Shown: positions 1 to 7,090 of the stretch, piece by piece
Position numbering within the stretch: position 1 is the stretch's first letter
Layout of the letters: the number at the start of each line of letters is the position of its first letter
Source: Prevotella sp.
GTDB taxonomy: Bacteria > Bacteroidota > Bacteroidia > Bacteroidales > Bacteroidaceae
Reading direction: 5' to 3'
Length of the DNA stretch: 42,792 nt
NCBI GenBank assembly: GCA_017554105.1
Contig: JAFZIY010000020.1
Span: 1-42,792 of the forward strand
The notes under the pieces: model-generated
What the model saw: only the letters and a program-made list of their open reading frames with translations
Database searches by the model: none
Told to the model about the DNA's origin: nothing
Translations under genes and position numbers: made by a program

Positions 1-1
1 A

Positions 2-211
2 CGCCTGGGCGAACTGGGTCTCTTCTCTCTCGGCATCAACACCAAGCCGGCACCCAGCGCAAGGGAGTTCTCCGCTGCCCAGAACGTGAAGAGCGTGCAC
101 CTGCTGGTGCGCAACACCAAGACATGGAGCAACGCGGAACTGCGCAAGAAGTGCAGCATCAGCGAACTCGAGAAGAATGCGATAGCAGAAGAGGTGACGC
201 CAGCACCGTAG
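2..211 (+). CDS. HU-family (HU-like) DNA-binding protein, 3' end only
   Basis: Only the last 69 codons are inside the window; the frame is open from base 2 to a TAG stop. The visible residues begin RLGELGLFSLGINT, the beta-arm part of the HU/IHF fold as seen in the large Bacteroidetes HU-like family. The typical 'V(N)RLG..G.FSL' stretch leads into a conserved strand and then a basic tail (NTKTWSNAELRKKC). These proteins bind DNA non-specifically or at bent sites and act in the nucleoid. The tail ends AEEVTPAP, a low-complexity end typical of the family. The start and first helices lie outside the window. The family call is inferred from this short C-terminal match, so it is moderately secure. 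Confidence 0.6.
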   Translation, partial: RLGELGLFSLGINTKPAPSAREFSAAQNVKSVHLLVRNTKTWSNAELRKKCSISELEKNAIAEEVTPAP

Positions 212-233
212 GCCCCTCCCATCCATCTGAAAG

Positions 234-291
234 CCTCCCCTCGGGGAGGTTTGGTGGGGGTTTTCTCGGGGAGGTTTGGAGGGGGTTTCTC
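234..291. repeat. GC-rich palindrome followed by two 25-bp direct repeats
   Basis: A perfect 7-bp stem (CCTCCCC at 234-240, GGGGAGG at 243-249) is followed by two near-identical 25-bp units starting at 241 and 266, each beginning TCGGGGAGG and ending in a G-run plus TTT. It sits just after the HU-like stop codon. It could end transcription (stem, then T-runs) or be a dispersed intergenic repeat. Related GC-rich hairpins occur at 5989-6010 and 6050-6085. Confidence 0.6.
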
Positions 292-424
292 ATTCTCCAT
301 CCCGCCACTTTTCGCATGTCAAAACATATACAAACAACAAAGCCGAAGATATATCAAACGCAGGGCGAAAGGACAACTCTAATCGAAATCTTTAAAAGCG
401 CCCTTCAAAAAAAAGACAAAAATG

Positions 425-455
425 TTGCGATATTTGATTGTATTGTGTATCTTTG
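425..455 (+). promoter_or_regulatory. Possible Bacteroidetes-type promoter
   Basis: TATCTTTG at 448-455 matches the TAnnTTTG -7 box exactly. A GTTG at 424-427 lies about 20 bases upstream in the -33 position. It points toward the left inverted repeat and the AT-rich cassette at 676-1753. The only reading frame it meets first is 25 codons long (474-548). Confidence 0.4.
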
Positions 456-565
456 CAGCAAACTACTAAGCCTATGGAAATAACTTGCAAGGACCATTTG
501 GGCAATGTTCTGGCAAGACGGTATTTTATTGTTCCAGTAACAATATGATATGAATATATCTTATC

Positions 566-618
566 GCATTACAAATGCTAATACTCAATGTGGGCAGATT
601 ACAAATCCGCCCGAGCGG
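566..618 (+). repeat. Left arm of 53-bp inverted repeat flanking AT-rich cassette
   Basis: This 53-bp segment equals the reverse complement of 1828-1880 with three single-base differences, at 580, 591 and 601. It contains two smaller palindromes: GCATT-aca-AATGC at 566-578, and GGGC-n-GAT...ATC-n-GCCC around 592-612. The two arms are 1.2 kb apart and enclose both genes of the cassette. Similarity stops abruptly at both ends of the 53 bp. Confidence 0.9.
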
Positions 619-675
619 AAAATCAAAACGTATTGGAACTGCTGATGAAAATTTAAATATATATAAAAAATAGAT

Positions 676-1194
676 ATGGATAAAGCAATCTACAACGATG
701 AATTTTGGTTAAAGGTGTTTAAACGGAAATTTAAAACCGGAATAGCTTACAATGCCTGTATCATGGACTTCTTATCAAGCAAACAAAGAGTCCTCTTTAC
801 AATCCGACGTCTTATGGAAATTCCTATTAGTCAAGCTCGTATTGTCATTCAATATTGGGAAAAGACTAAAACTGTAACCGATTTGCTAGACAAATATGGT
901 TTAAATAGTTATCAGGTAATAAGAGAATACAAGATAAACCATGTTAAACCTGGCTATATTAATATTGATATATCATCACAGACTTTTAATGAACTATTTT
1001 TGCACGAATTGTTAGCGCGACATTATGGTTTAGACTTTTCACGTTCTAATGCTCTTAACCTCGTTCCCTATTTCATTATTGACACAGGAAACTTGGAAAT
1101 AATTGCCATTAAATGCTATGATGACAGGGGCTTTTATCAGTATTTTATCAGGAAGGAAGATAAAAGATTCAAGAAAATCGGGGATTCTGAATGA
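676..1194 (+). CDS. Hypothetical 172 aa protein in AT-rich cassette
   Basis: I do not recognise a family. The protein is soluble-looking, with no signal peptide or membrane helix. Residues about 30-95 look helical and basic (SSKQRVLFTIRRLMEIP, then ARIVIQYWEKTKTVTDLLDKYG), followed by a mixed alpha/beta half ending in charged residues. The ATG lies 58 bases inside the left inverted repeat, after an A-rich leader, which is usual for translation starts here. The gene is followed after 31 bases by a lipoprotein gene on the same strand, so the two are probably cotranscribed. Base composition is much more AT-rich than in neighbouring housekeeping genes, suggesting transfer. A cytoplasmic effector or DNA-associated role is possible but unsupported. 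Confidence 0.65.
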   Translation: MDKAIYNDEFWLKVFKRKFKTGIAYNACIMDFLSSKQRVLFTIRRLMEIPISQARIVIQYWEKTKTVTDLLDKYGLNSYQVIREYKINHVKPGYINIDISSQTFNELFLHELLARHYGLDFSRSNALNLVPYFIIDTGNLEIIAIKCYDDRGFYQYFIRKEDKRFKKIGDSE

Positions 1195-1225
1195 TTTATG
1201 GACTAGATTGGATTAAATATACAAG

Positions 1226-1753
1226 ATGAAAATGATGAAGAGATATATGTATTATATATTTGTTATGTTGAGCATAACAAGTTGTTCTTTTGATTCTAAC
1301 TATGACTACAGATTGTCTAGTTTAAATCATAAGGAACTTGCCTATAAAGAATTACCTGACAGCGTAAGGGCACTTTTATATTCCGCAGCAGTTGGTCATA
1401 TAAAAAGAAACAACCTGCTATTTGTAAACCCTTCAGATAGTTCTATATATCATTTCAAAGTTGTTGAGTCTATATTTGTTAGTTCATGGACTGCATATTG
1501 TAAGTTAATAGATACTGACAAGAACATCATTTATAGAATTGAACGAGGTGTGCCTCTACCTTATATTATTGACAGTAATACAAACAAATTATATATACCC
1601 ACTGATTATATAATCCTTTCAAGAATCAATATAGCATTTGATAGTATTAGAAAACAAAGAGGTATATGTAGTGCTGATATCGCGGAATCTATCGTAATTG
1701 CTGCTAACGATAAAATATATAATGCTTTATTTACCGAATACGAATTAAAATGA
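1226..1753 (+). CDS. Hypothetical lipoprotein, 175 aa, in AT-rich cassette
   Basis: The N-terminus has a basic start (MKMMKRY), a hydrophobic stretch and the lipobox SITSC, so it should be lipidated at the Cys near residue 20 and anchored to an envelope membrane. The mature part (about 155 residues) is mixed charged/aromatic and matches no family I know. The start could also be M4 (1235), which leaves a shorter basic region. The gene follows the 172 aa gene by 31 bases in the same orientation and shares its AT-rich composition. A cytoplasmic protein plus an AT-rich lipoprotein resembles some effector/immunity or antagonism pairs, but nothing in the sequence proves that role. Confidence 0.7.
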   Translation: MKMMKRYMYYIFVMLSITSCSFDSNYDYRLSSLNHKELAYKELPDSVRALLYSAAVGHIKRNNLLFVNPSDSSIYHFKVVESIFVSSWTAYCKLIDTDKNIIYRIERGVPLPYIIDSNTNKLYIPTDYIILSRINIAFDSIRKQRGICSADIAESIVIAANDKIYNALFTEYELK

Positions 1754-1827
1754 GGAATGTTTACAAAATCACTTTATATCAAGGTCTATTCCATACACTA
1801 TCTGCTGGGCGGCACCGTAGTGTTCAC

Positions 1828-1880
1828 CCGCTCGGGCGGATTTGCAATCTGCCCGCATTGAGTATCAGCATTTGTAATGC
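1828..1880 (-). repeat. Right arm of 53-bp inverted repeat
   Basis: Reverse complement of 566-618 with 50 of 53 identical bases. It contains the same two nested palindromes, GCATT/AATGC and GGGCGGAT/ATCTGCCC types. It begins 75 bases after the stop of the lipoprotein gene. Confidence 0.9.
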
Positions 1881-1980
1881 ACAATAAACCAAACCTATGG
1901 CAACATTAAGTTTTACAAAAGGACTCTATATTCTGCGTGACTTTAAGAAGTTCACCAGCAAGGCAAGAAGGAACCATTCA

Positions 1981-2005
1981 GCACTGCCATAAGGCGGTGC
2001 TTTTT
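1981..2005 (+). terminator. Rho-independent terminator
   Basis: The stem GCACTGCC / GGCGGTGC (8 bp, one G-T pair) has an ATAA loop and is directly followed by TTTTT. It would end rightward transcripts leaving the cassette region. Confidence 0.7.
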
Positions 2006-2060
2006 GTTTATGGAAAATTCAACATTTCAACATTTGCCCTTTTGGGAATAATAGAATAAT

Positions 2061-2091
2061 AGCGGTTGCACCTTTGTGGATTGCAGCCGCT
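2061..2091 (-). terminator. Possible terminator after the SGNH esterase gene
   Basis: The arms AGCGGTTGCA (2061-2070) and TGCAGCCGCT (2082-2091) pair over 10 bp with one wobble. Read leftward, the hairpin lies 27 bases after the esterase stop and is followed by an AT-rich stretch (attattctattatt) rather than a clean T-run. Confidence 0.4.
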
Positions 2092-2117
2092 ATGTCATTT
2101 GTTGTTGCCCTCGGGCT

Positions 2118-3224
2118 TTATCTCTCTATCTTCACAGAACTCTCTGTTCCGTCGATGGCGGTGACGACGAAGATGAGGACCTGCTCTTTCTCGAGGCCCT
2201 TGAGGTTTACCATCATCTTGCGGTCGGCAATTCCCATAGTGTCGAACTGCGCCACTTTCTTCCCGCTGTAACTTACGATGGATATTCTGTTTATCGGCTT
2301 CTCGCTCGTGACAGTGGCACGGTTGCCTTTCTTGTTCAACTTCACGTCAACGTCAAACTGCCCGGCATCGCTGCTGTTGTCGTCGAGAGTGTCGTCTGTG
2401 ACCTTTATGCCCAAGGCGTCGAGAGCGGCAATAGCATAGCGCTTTCCTAACTTACGGTATCCCTCGGTGGAGAAATGCACGTTGTCGCTCAGTGGCGCAC
2501 AGCCCTTGCTGCTCACCACGTAACTCGTCTTTATCCATTCGGGCAGTCGCCTGATTGTGGGTATTGCGTGTGCGCATACTCCGTTGTAGGTGCTGTCGAC
2601 TGTCTCGCCTGCGATGATGGGACAGTCCTCGGCCTTGAGGTTCAGTTGGCTGAGTATGTTCTCATATACGTCTTTCACCATCTGGAGCCAGGTGTCGTTG
2701 TATGCGTCGGTCTCTCCCTGATGGAGCAGTATGCCCTTTATGACACCTTCGTTCTGTGCTTTCCTGGCGAGGGTGAGCAGTCGCTGAAGCGGGTCGCCAC
2801 CATAGCAGTTCACCTCGTTGCGCTGCCAGTCGGGCAGGTCGCCTGCCGTCCATTGCTTGCAGGAGTCGGGATGGAAGAGCCTTATCGAGCATCCGTCGAC
2901 GGCAACGATTATCGTTCCGACGCGCACGTTATCAGGGAGATGCTCCACCATCGTGCGTCCGAAGTAGTCGGTAGGACCAATCTTGGTGTACTGACGTGCG
3001 AGCGGTGGGATGGCAATGCGCCATTTCCCCATCTCGTGTATGTCGCAGTCGGATGCCGTCATATTCTGGAATCTCGGGCTTACGATGGAGTCCTCATATT
3101 CTATCGGTCCCTGTCCCACCATGTTGGACTGTCCGATGGCGAGATAGATGTAGAAGTTCTGGTCCTGTGCGTGGCAGACGGCAGTTGCCAGCATCATGAG
3201 AAACGTTATCGCAAAATGTTTCAT
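2118..3224 (-). CDS. Secreted SGNH/GDSL-type carbohydrate esterase (sialate O-acetylesterase-like)
   Basis: Probably removes acetyl groups from glycans outside the cytoplasm. Residues 1-20 form a signal peptide ending CHA-QD. The catalytic blocks of the SASA/CE6-type fold follow in order: GQSNMVG near residue 33 (nucleophile Ser), HQGETD near 167, and DNVHFSTEG near 246 (Asp and His). After about residue 270 there is an extra acidic linker (DDTLDDNSSDAG) and a roughly 80-residue beta-rich domain (RISIVSYSGKKV ... DGTESSVKIER) that resembles C-terminal sorting or adhesion tails of Bacteroidetes secreted proteins. The gene stands alone, divergent from the helicase gene. Substrate (acetyl-xylan, sialate or other) cannot be told from sequence. 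Confidence 0.82.
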   Translation of the reverse strand: MKHFAITFLMMLATAVCHAQDQNFYIYLAIGQSNMVGQGPIEYEDSIVSPRFQNMTASDCDIHEMGKWRIAIPPLARQYTKIGPTDYFGRTMVEHLPDNVRVGTIIVAVDGCSIRLFHPDSCKQWTAGDLPDWQRNEVNCYGGDPLQRLLTLARKAQNEGVIKGILLHQGETDAYNDTWLQMVKDVYENILSQLNLKAEDCPIIAGETVDSTYNGVCAHAIPTIRRLPEWIKTSYVVSSKGCAPLSDNVHFSTEGYRKLGKRYAIAALDALGIKVTDDTLDDNSSDAGQFDVDVKLNKKGNRATVTSEKPINRISIVSYSGKKVAQFDTMGIADRKMMVNLKGLEKEQVLIFVVTAIDGTESSVKIER

Positions 3225-3249
3225 AGTGTCTGTTGTTAGTAATCCGTTA

Positions 3250-3257
3250 CAAAAGTA
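3250..3257 (-). promoter_or_regulatory. -7 box for esterase gene
   Basis: On the minus strand TACTTTTG matches TAnnTTTG. It lies 25 bases before the ATG. A clear -33 TTTG is not present; TTTC is found near the right distance. Confidence 0.5.
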
Positions 3258-3310
3258 GTAATTATTCTCGAGACCGCCGAAATTAATTAGGACAATTGGA
3301 ATATTTTTAT

Positions 3311-3318
3311 TATTTTTG
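3311..3318 (+). promoter_or_regulatory. -7 box for helicase-exonuclease gene
   Basis: TATTTTTG matches TAnnTTTG and ends 10 bases before the ATG at 3329. Transcription would begin only a few bases before that ATG. This rules against the longer frame that opens with TTG at 3296. Confidence 0.6.
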
Positions 3319-3328
3319 TGGGCGAAAC

Positions 3329-5968
3329 ATGGAAGCGAAACAGTATGACGAGCGCCAGAGGGAGGTGATAGAGGCCGGCGAGGGCTATCATCTGGTGCTT
3401 GCTCCTCCCGGGTGCGGTAAGACGGAGGTTCTTGCCGAGCGAATCCTGCGTGCCCATCGTCGTGGAGTGCCCTACAGTGACATGCTCTGCCTGACCTTCA
3501 CCAACCGTGCCTCACGGGGAATGCGCGACCGTATAGAGCAGATGGCGGGCGACTCGGTGGATGAGTTGTTTGTCGGTAACATACACCGCTTCTGCTCCAA
3601 GTTCCTCTTTGAGAATGAGGTGCTGCCGATGGAGACGTCAATCCTCGACGAAGACGACAGTGCAAGCATCATCGCCGACTACATGCAGCAGGACGAACTC
3701 ACGGTGATGGGTGACGCGAAGGTGCGCCATCAGTACTCAACGATAGTCAATCTCCAGCATTTCATGCACCAGTATGCGGGTGGCTATCCCAAGGAACTGA
3801 CCGTACACAGCGAGGACCTGAACGCAAAGGCATTGCGGCAGATATGCTCGATAATGATGAAGGACTTCACCCGCGACAGCATCACGGAGTTCTATCGTAA
3901 CATAGACGACTATGGACGACTGGCGGAACTGAACCGCAACGGTGAGTTGCAGAACTTCATACGCATGATGTCGGCTGCCCGTCATTATGAGAAATACAAG
4001 AAGCAGCACAACCTCGTGGACTTCGCCGACCTTCTCCTCATTGCATACGACACGCTGAGGGACGGCTATGACGGCAAGCGCTACGGCTGGATTCAGATAG
4101 ACGAGATACAGGACCTTAGTCCCCTGCAACTGGAGATTGTCAGCCTCATTACTTCCCAGGATTCGCCGACGGTGATGTATCTTGGTGACAGCCAGCAGGC
4201 CATATACTCGTTCATGGGTGCCAAGAGTGAGACGCTAAACCAACTCGCAGGTCATTGCAAGATACACAACCTCTATACGAACTACCGCTCACCGAAGTAT
4301 CTGCTTGAGGTGTTCAACACCTACGGGCATCAGATGCTGGGACTTGACGAGCGCCTGCTGCCACAGACAAACAGGAGTGTGGAGGCACAACGGGGTGACC
4401 TTCTGATAACATGCTCGGAGAATAACATCGACGAGCAGCAGGATGTGGCGGAACTTGCGAAGCGCATACACACGCGATATCCTGACGAGACGATAGCAGT
4501 GGTGGTGAGTTATAACTCGGAGGCCGACGACATCAGCGCACGTCTCACAAACCTCGGGGTGAACCATTTCAAGGTGTCGGGGCGTGACCTCTTCTCAGAG
4601 CCCGCCGTGAAACTGCTGCTGGCTCACCTCAGTGTGTCGATGGGCGACCACGATTTCCTCGCCTGGTCGCGCATTGTGGCTGGCATAAAGGCCGTAGGCT
4701 CTAACTCTGCGGCACGTGATATGGTGCGTGACCTCGCACTGAACGGTATGACACCTGCCGACCTCATGCGTGATGACGGCATCACCTCGTTGCAGGAATT
4801 CCTTCAGGCTTATTCGCATGATGATATCGTGGTGTTCGACACCGAGACCACAGGACTGTCGATAGAGGAGGACGATGTGGTGCAGATAGCGGCCATTAAA
4901 CTGCATAAGGGCGAGTATGTGGAAGGCTCGGAGTTTAATGTCTTTATCAGGACACAGCGTGAGATACCTCGGATGCTCGGTGATATTGAGAATCCTCTGG
5001 TGGAAGAATACCAGAGACAGGAGATACTTGAGGCAGACGAGGCGATGCGGATGTTCATCGACTATGCCAAAGGGTGTGTGCTTCTGGGCCACAACTCAAT
5101 GTACGACTATCATATCATGGACAACAATATGCGTCGCCGTTGTGGGAGAAACGACTTCAGGCAACTGTTCCCACGTTGTCTCGACACGTTGCATATGGCA
5201 AGAATCATCAATCCCCGGTTGAGGAGTCATAAGTTGAAGGACCTGATAACGGAGTTTGATATTGAAGGGCAGAACTCACATCTTGCCAATGACGACATCG
5301 TGGCCACGTGGCATCTGGCGGACTTTTGTTTCAGGGAAGGACAGAAGAAGGCGGCATTGCAGGTGGATATACCGATAAAGTACAGTCGTGCGATGAAACG
5401 TCTGCGCGAGACCTACAAACCGCTTTATGACCACACCCGTAGCATCCTGTATGATGAATATGATGGGGATGAACCGGCACTGCTCGCGGAATGGCGCTAT
5501 GCCTACGAAACCCTGATATTGCTGGGACGCATAGAGCCGATAGGGAAGATGTCGTATGCGGAGCAATATATACGCGATGAGGTGATAGGTGAGGACCGCA
5601 GTCCGTTGCATGTGCAGTTGGAGCGGTATATGAACATGCTGAACACCCTGAAGGAGGCCGACCTCTGTGGTAGCGCCAGCATGCAGGAACGTGTGTTCGT
5701 CTCTACCGTACATAAGGCAAAAGGTCTGGAGTTCGACAACGTCATCGTATATGAGGTGAGCGACGGGAACTATCCCGGATTCTTCGCTCGTGACGATATG
5801 AAAAGGCAGGAAGAGGAGATGCGCCGTCTGTATGTCGCCCTGTCACGGGCAAAGCATCGCCTGATACTCACCTGGAGCCGTAAGCGGGTCACGCAATGGG
5901 GTAGGGTGTTTGACCAGAATCTGTCCCCGTTTGTCGCCTGCATCGCCCGTTTCTTCCAGAAAATGTAG
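3329..5968 (+). CDS. UvrD/PcrA-type SF1 helicase with embedded DEDDh 3'-5' exonuclease
   Basis: An 879-residue DNA repair or processing enzyme. Helicase motifs: Walker A APPGCGKT (residues about 25-32), QIDEIQDLSPLQ (DExQD, motif II), YLGDSQQAIYSF (motif III), then motif V VHKAKGLEFDNV and motif VI RRLYVALSRAKH near the C-terminus. Between the two helicase halves, residues about 498-665 form a complete DnaQ-like domain. ExoI is FDTETTGL, ExoII GHNSMYDYHIMDNN, and ExoIII HLANDD, so all DEDDh residues are present. The polypeptide therefore joins unwinding with proofreading-type 3'-5' digestion. The start is set at 3329 because a -7 promoter box lies at 3311-3318. It stands alone, flanked by a divergent esterase and GC-rich repeats. 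UvrD-exonuclease fusions occur in Bacteroidetes; their exact role is unclear. Confidence 0.9.
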   Translation: MEAKQYDERQREVIEAGEGYHLVLAPPGCGKTEVLAERILRAHRRGVPYSDMLCLTFTNRASRGMRDRIEQMAGDSVDELFVGNIHRFCSKFLFENEVLPMETSILDEDDSASIIADYMQQDELTVMGDAKVRHQYSTIVNLQHFMHQYAGGYPKELTVHSEDLNAKALRQICSIMMKDFTRDSITEFYRNIDDYGRLAELNRNGELQNFIRMMSAARHYEKYKKQHNLVDFADLLLIAYDTLRDGYDGKRYGWIQIDEIQDLSPLQLEIVSLITSQDSPTVMYLGDSQQAIYSFMGAKSETLNQLAGHCKIHNLYTNYRSPKYLLEVFNTYGHQMLGLDERLLPQTNRSVEAQRGDLLITCSENNIDEQQDVAELAKRIHTRYPDETIAVVVSYNSEADDISARLTNLGVNHFKVSGRDLFSEPAVKLLLAHLSVSMGDHDFLAWSRIVAGIKAVGSNSAARDMVRDLALNGMTPADLMRDDGITSLQEFLQAYSHDDIVVFDTETTGLSIEEDDVVQIAAIKLHKGEYVEGSEFNVFIRTQREIPRMLGDIENPLVEEYQRQEILEADEAMRMFIDYAKGCVLLGHNSMYDYHIMDNNMRRRCGRNDFRQLFPRCLDTLHMARIINPRLRSHKLKDLITEFDIEGQNSHLANDDIVATWHLADFCFREGQKKAALQVDIPIKYSRAMKRLRETYKPLYDHTRSILYDEYDGDEPALLAEWRYAYETLILLGRIEPIGKMSYAEQYIRDEVIGEDRSPLHVQLERYMNMLNTLKEADLCGSASMQERVFVSTVHKAKGLEFDNVIVYEVSDGNYPGFFARDDMKRQEEEMRRLYVALSRAKHRLILTWSRKRVTQWGRVFDQNLSPFVACIARFFQKM

Positions 5969-5988
5969 TTTCTTTACCCCGCCCCTGC

Positions 5989-6010
5989 CCCCGCCCCTCA
6001 AGGGGTGGGG
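5989..6010. repeat. GC-rich hairpin repeat, copy 1
   Basis: CCCCGCCCCT (5989-5998) pairs with AGGGGTGGGG (6001-6010) around a CA loop. It shares the core GCCCCTCAAGGGG with the second copy about 60 bases downstream. It follows the helicase stop by 21 bases. It could stall transcription but has no T-run. Confidence 0.65.
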
Positions 6011-6049
6011 AAACGTTAGTGCAGGCTCTATTACTTATCCTGATGCCTC

Positions 6050-6085
6050 CCTGCCCCTCAAGGGGAGGGGAAGGGGTGAGGTCTG
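6050..6085. repeat. GC-rich hairpin repeat, copy 2
   Basis: The same GCCCCTCAAGGGG core (6053-6065) continues into GAGGGGAAGGGGTGAGG. Together with copy 1 and the copy at 234-291 it looks like a dispersed intergenic element family. Confidence 0.6.
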
Positions 6086-6132
6086 AAATGCCGCTAATTC
6101 TCACAGGTCAAATAATATAGTGTTTCTTTTAT

Positions 6133-6163
6133 TTTGTTTTTTAGTCTCTTTTCATTAATTTTG
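6133..6163 (+). promoter_or_regulatory. Promoter of the RluA-family gene
   Basis: TTTG at 6133-6136, a 19-base spacer and TAATTTTG at 6156-6163: a full match to the Bacteroidetes consensus. The ATG begins only 7 bases after the -7 box, so the mRNA is expected to be leaderless or nearly so. Confidence 0.75.
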
Positions 6164-6170
6164 CACCGAA

Positions 6171-7061
6171 ATGAAAAGGAGAGTTATCTGTCAGAAGGGC
6201 GACTACGACACTTATGTGGTTGAGAAGGACCAGCCGTTGCTGGAGTTCCTTCTTGAGAAAGTGCAAGGTCAGAGCCGTTCGAAGATAAAGGCTACGCTGC
6301 AGGGACACGGTGTTCTTGTTGGGAAGACGTGCGTAACACAGTTCGACTACCCCCTGAAGCCAGGCATGCGGGTATCCGTAAGTAAGACAAAGCGTAACCA
6401 GAATGTGTTGCGCAGCCGTTATGTCAAGATAGTATATGAGGACCAGTATATCGTCGTTGTGGACAAGGCGGTGGGAATACTCTCTATGGCTGCCGGTCAT
6501 TCGTCGCTGAATGTAAAGGCTGTTCTCGACGACTACTTCCATATGTCAAAGCAGCATTGTCAGGCGCATGTGGTGCATCGTCTCGACCGTGATACCAGCG
6601 GGCTTATGATATACGCCAAGGACATGCAGACGGAGCAGGCACTGGAGCGCGACTGGCACGGAATAGTGTATGACCGTCGTTATGTGGCCTTGCTGTCAGG
6701 CAGGATGGAGCAGCAGGAGGGGACTATCTCCAATTGGTTAAAGGACAATGCCGCATATATCACCTTTTCTTCTCCGGTCGATAATGGCGGAAAGTATGCC
6801 GTCACACATTTCTATACCCTTGATATTATAGGCAACCGCTCGTTGGTGGAGTTCCGCCTTGAGACGGGAAGGAAGAACCAGATACGCGTGCATGCTGCCG
6901 ATATGGGACATCCTGTGTGTGGTGACGTGAAATATGGTAACGGCGATGACCCTGTAGGGCGCCTGTGCCTTCATGCCTACGTTCTGTGCTTCTACCATCC
7001 TGTTACCCATGAGCGTATGGAGTTTTCTACTCCTGTGCCACAGGTATTTATAGTGAAATAA
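6171..7061 (+). CDS. RluA-family pseudouridine synthase
   Basis: Converts uridine to pseudouridine in rRNA or tRNA in the cytoplasm. Residues about 15-75 form an S4-like RNA-binding region (LLEFLLEKVQGQSRSKIK). The catalytic domain carries HRLDRDTSGLMIY near residue 135, whose Asp is the family's catalytic residue. Further on come the conserved GRKNQIRVHAADMGHP and GDVKYG blocks. At 296 aa it is of normal length for RluA/RluD proteins. The target site cannot be assigned. Downstream, after 29 bases, comes a 58-codon membrane protein gene on the same strand, ending at a shared terminator. Confidence 0.92.
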   Translation: MKRRVICQKGDYDTYVVEKDQPLLEFLLEKVQGQSRSKIKATLQGHGVLVGKTCVTQFDYPLKPGMRVSVSKTKRNQNVLRSRYVKIVYEDQYIVVVDKAVGILSMAAGHSSLNVKAVLDDYFHMSKQHCQAHVVHRLDRDTSGLMIYAKDMQTEQALERDWHGIVYDRRYVALLSGRMEQQEGTISNWLKDNAAYITFSSPVDNGGKYAVTHFYTLDIIGNRSLVEFRLETGRKNQIRVHAADMGHPVCGDVKYGNGDDPVGRLCLHAYVLCFYHPVTHERMEFSTPVPQVFIVK

Positions 7062-7090
7062 AAATTTTTAATGAATAAAAGCAACGAACA

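Larger units (their letters stand above)
566..1880. mobile_element. Candidate inverted-repeat-bounded cassette carrying two AT-rich genes
   Basis: The boundaries are the two 53-bp inverted repeats. The inside is markedly more AT-rich than the genes to its right (runs such as tttaaatatatataaaaa) and codes for two proteins I do not recognise. No transposase, integrase or obvious target-site duplication is visible. It could therefore be a non-autonomous element moved in trans, an invertible segment, or cargo caught between two REP-like repeats. That it is a mobile element is inference; the repeat pair itself is directly seen. Confidence 0.4.
1754..2117. other. Gene-poor stretch with right repeat arm, short frame and hairpins
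   Basis: Apart from the repeat arm, this stretch holds a 31-codon frame at 1897-1992 (starts MATLSFTKGLY, includes a basic FTSKARRN segment) that runs into a terminator-like hairpin, and a second hairpin at 2061-2091. The 31-codon frame may be a gene remnant; I found no family for it. No tRNA or known ncRNA was seen. Confidence 0.45.

Noticed and set aside
124-483. 119-codon open frame over the HU-like 3' end and GC-rich repeats
   Set aside because: It overlaps the HU-like gene in another frame and runs through hairpin repeats; composition is not protein-like (Ser/Gly/Arg biased) and no motif is seen.
474-548. 25-codon frame with KDHLGNV, reminiscent of the DHLGNV motif of RHS/YD-repeat proteins, behind a promoter-like site
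   Set aside because: Only seven residues match, the frame is very short and no RHS core is present. It could be a remnant but is not strong enough to annotate.
1757-1861. 34-codon frame (MFTKSLYIK...) running into the right inverted repeat
   Set aside because: Half of it is encoded by the repeat itself and it has no independent support.
2475-3239. 254-codon frame on the plus strand
   Set aside because: A complete shadow of the SGNH esterase gene, which has signal peptide and catalytic motifs on the opposite strand.
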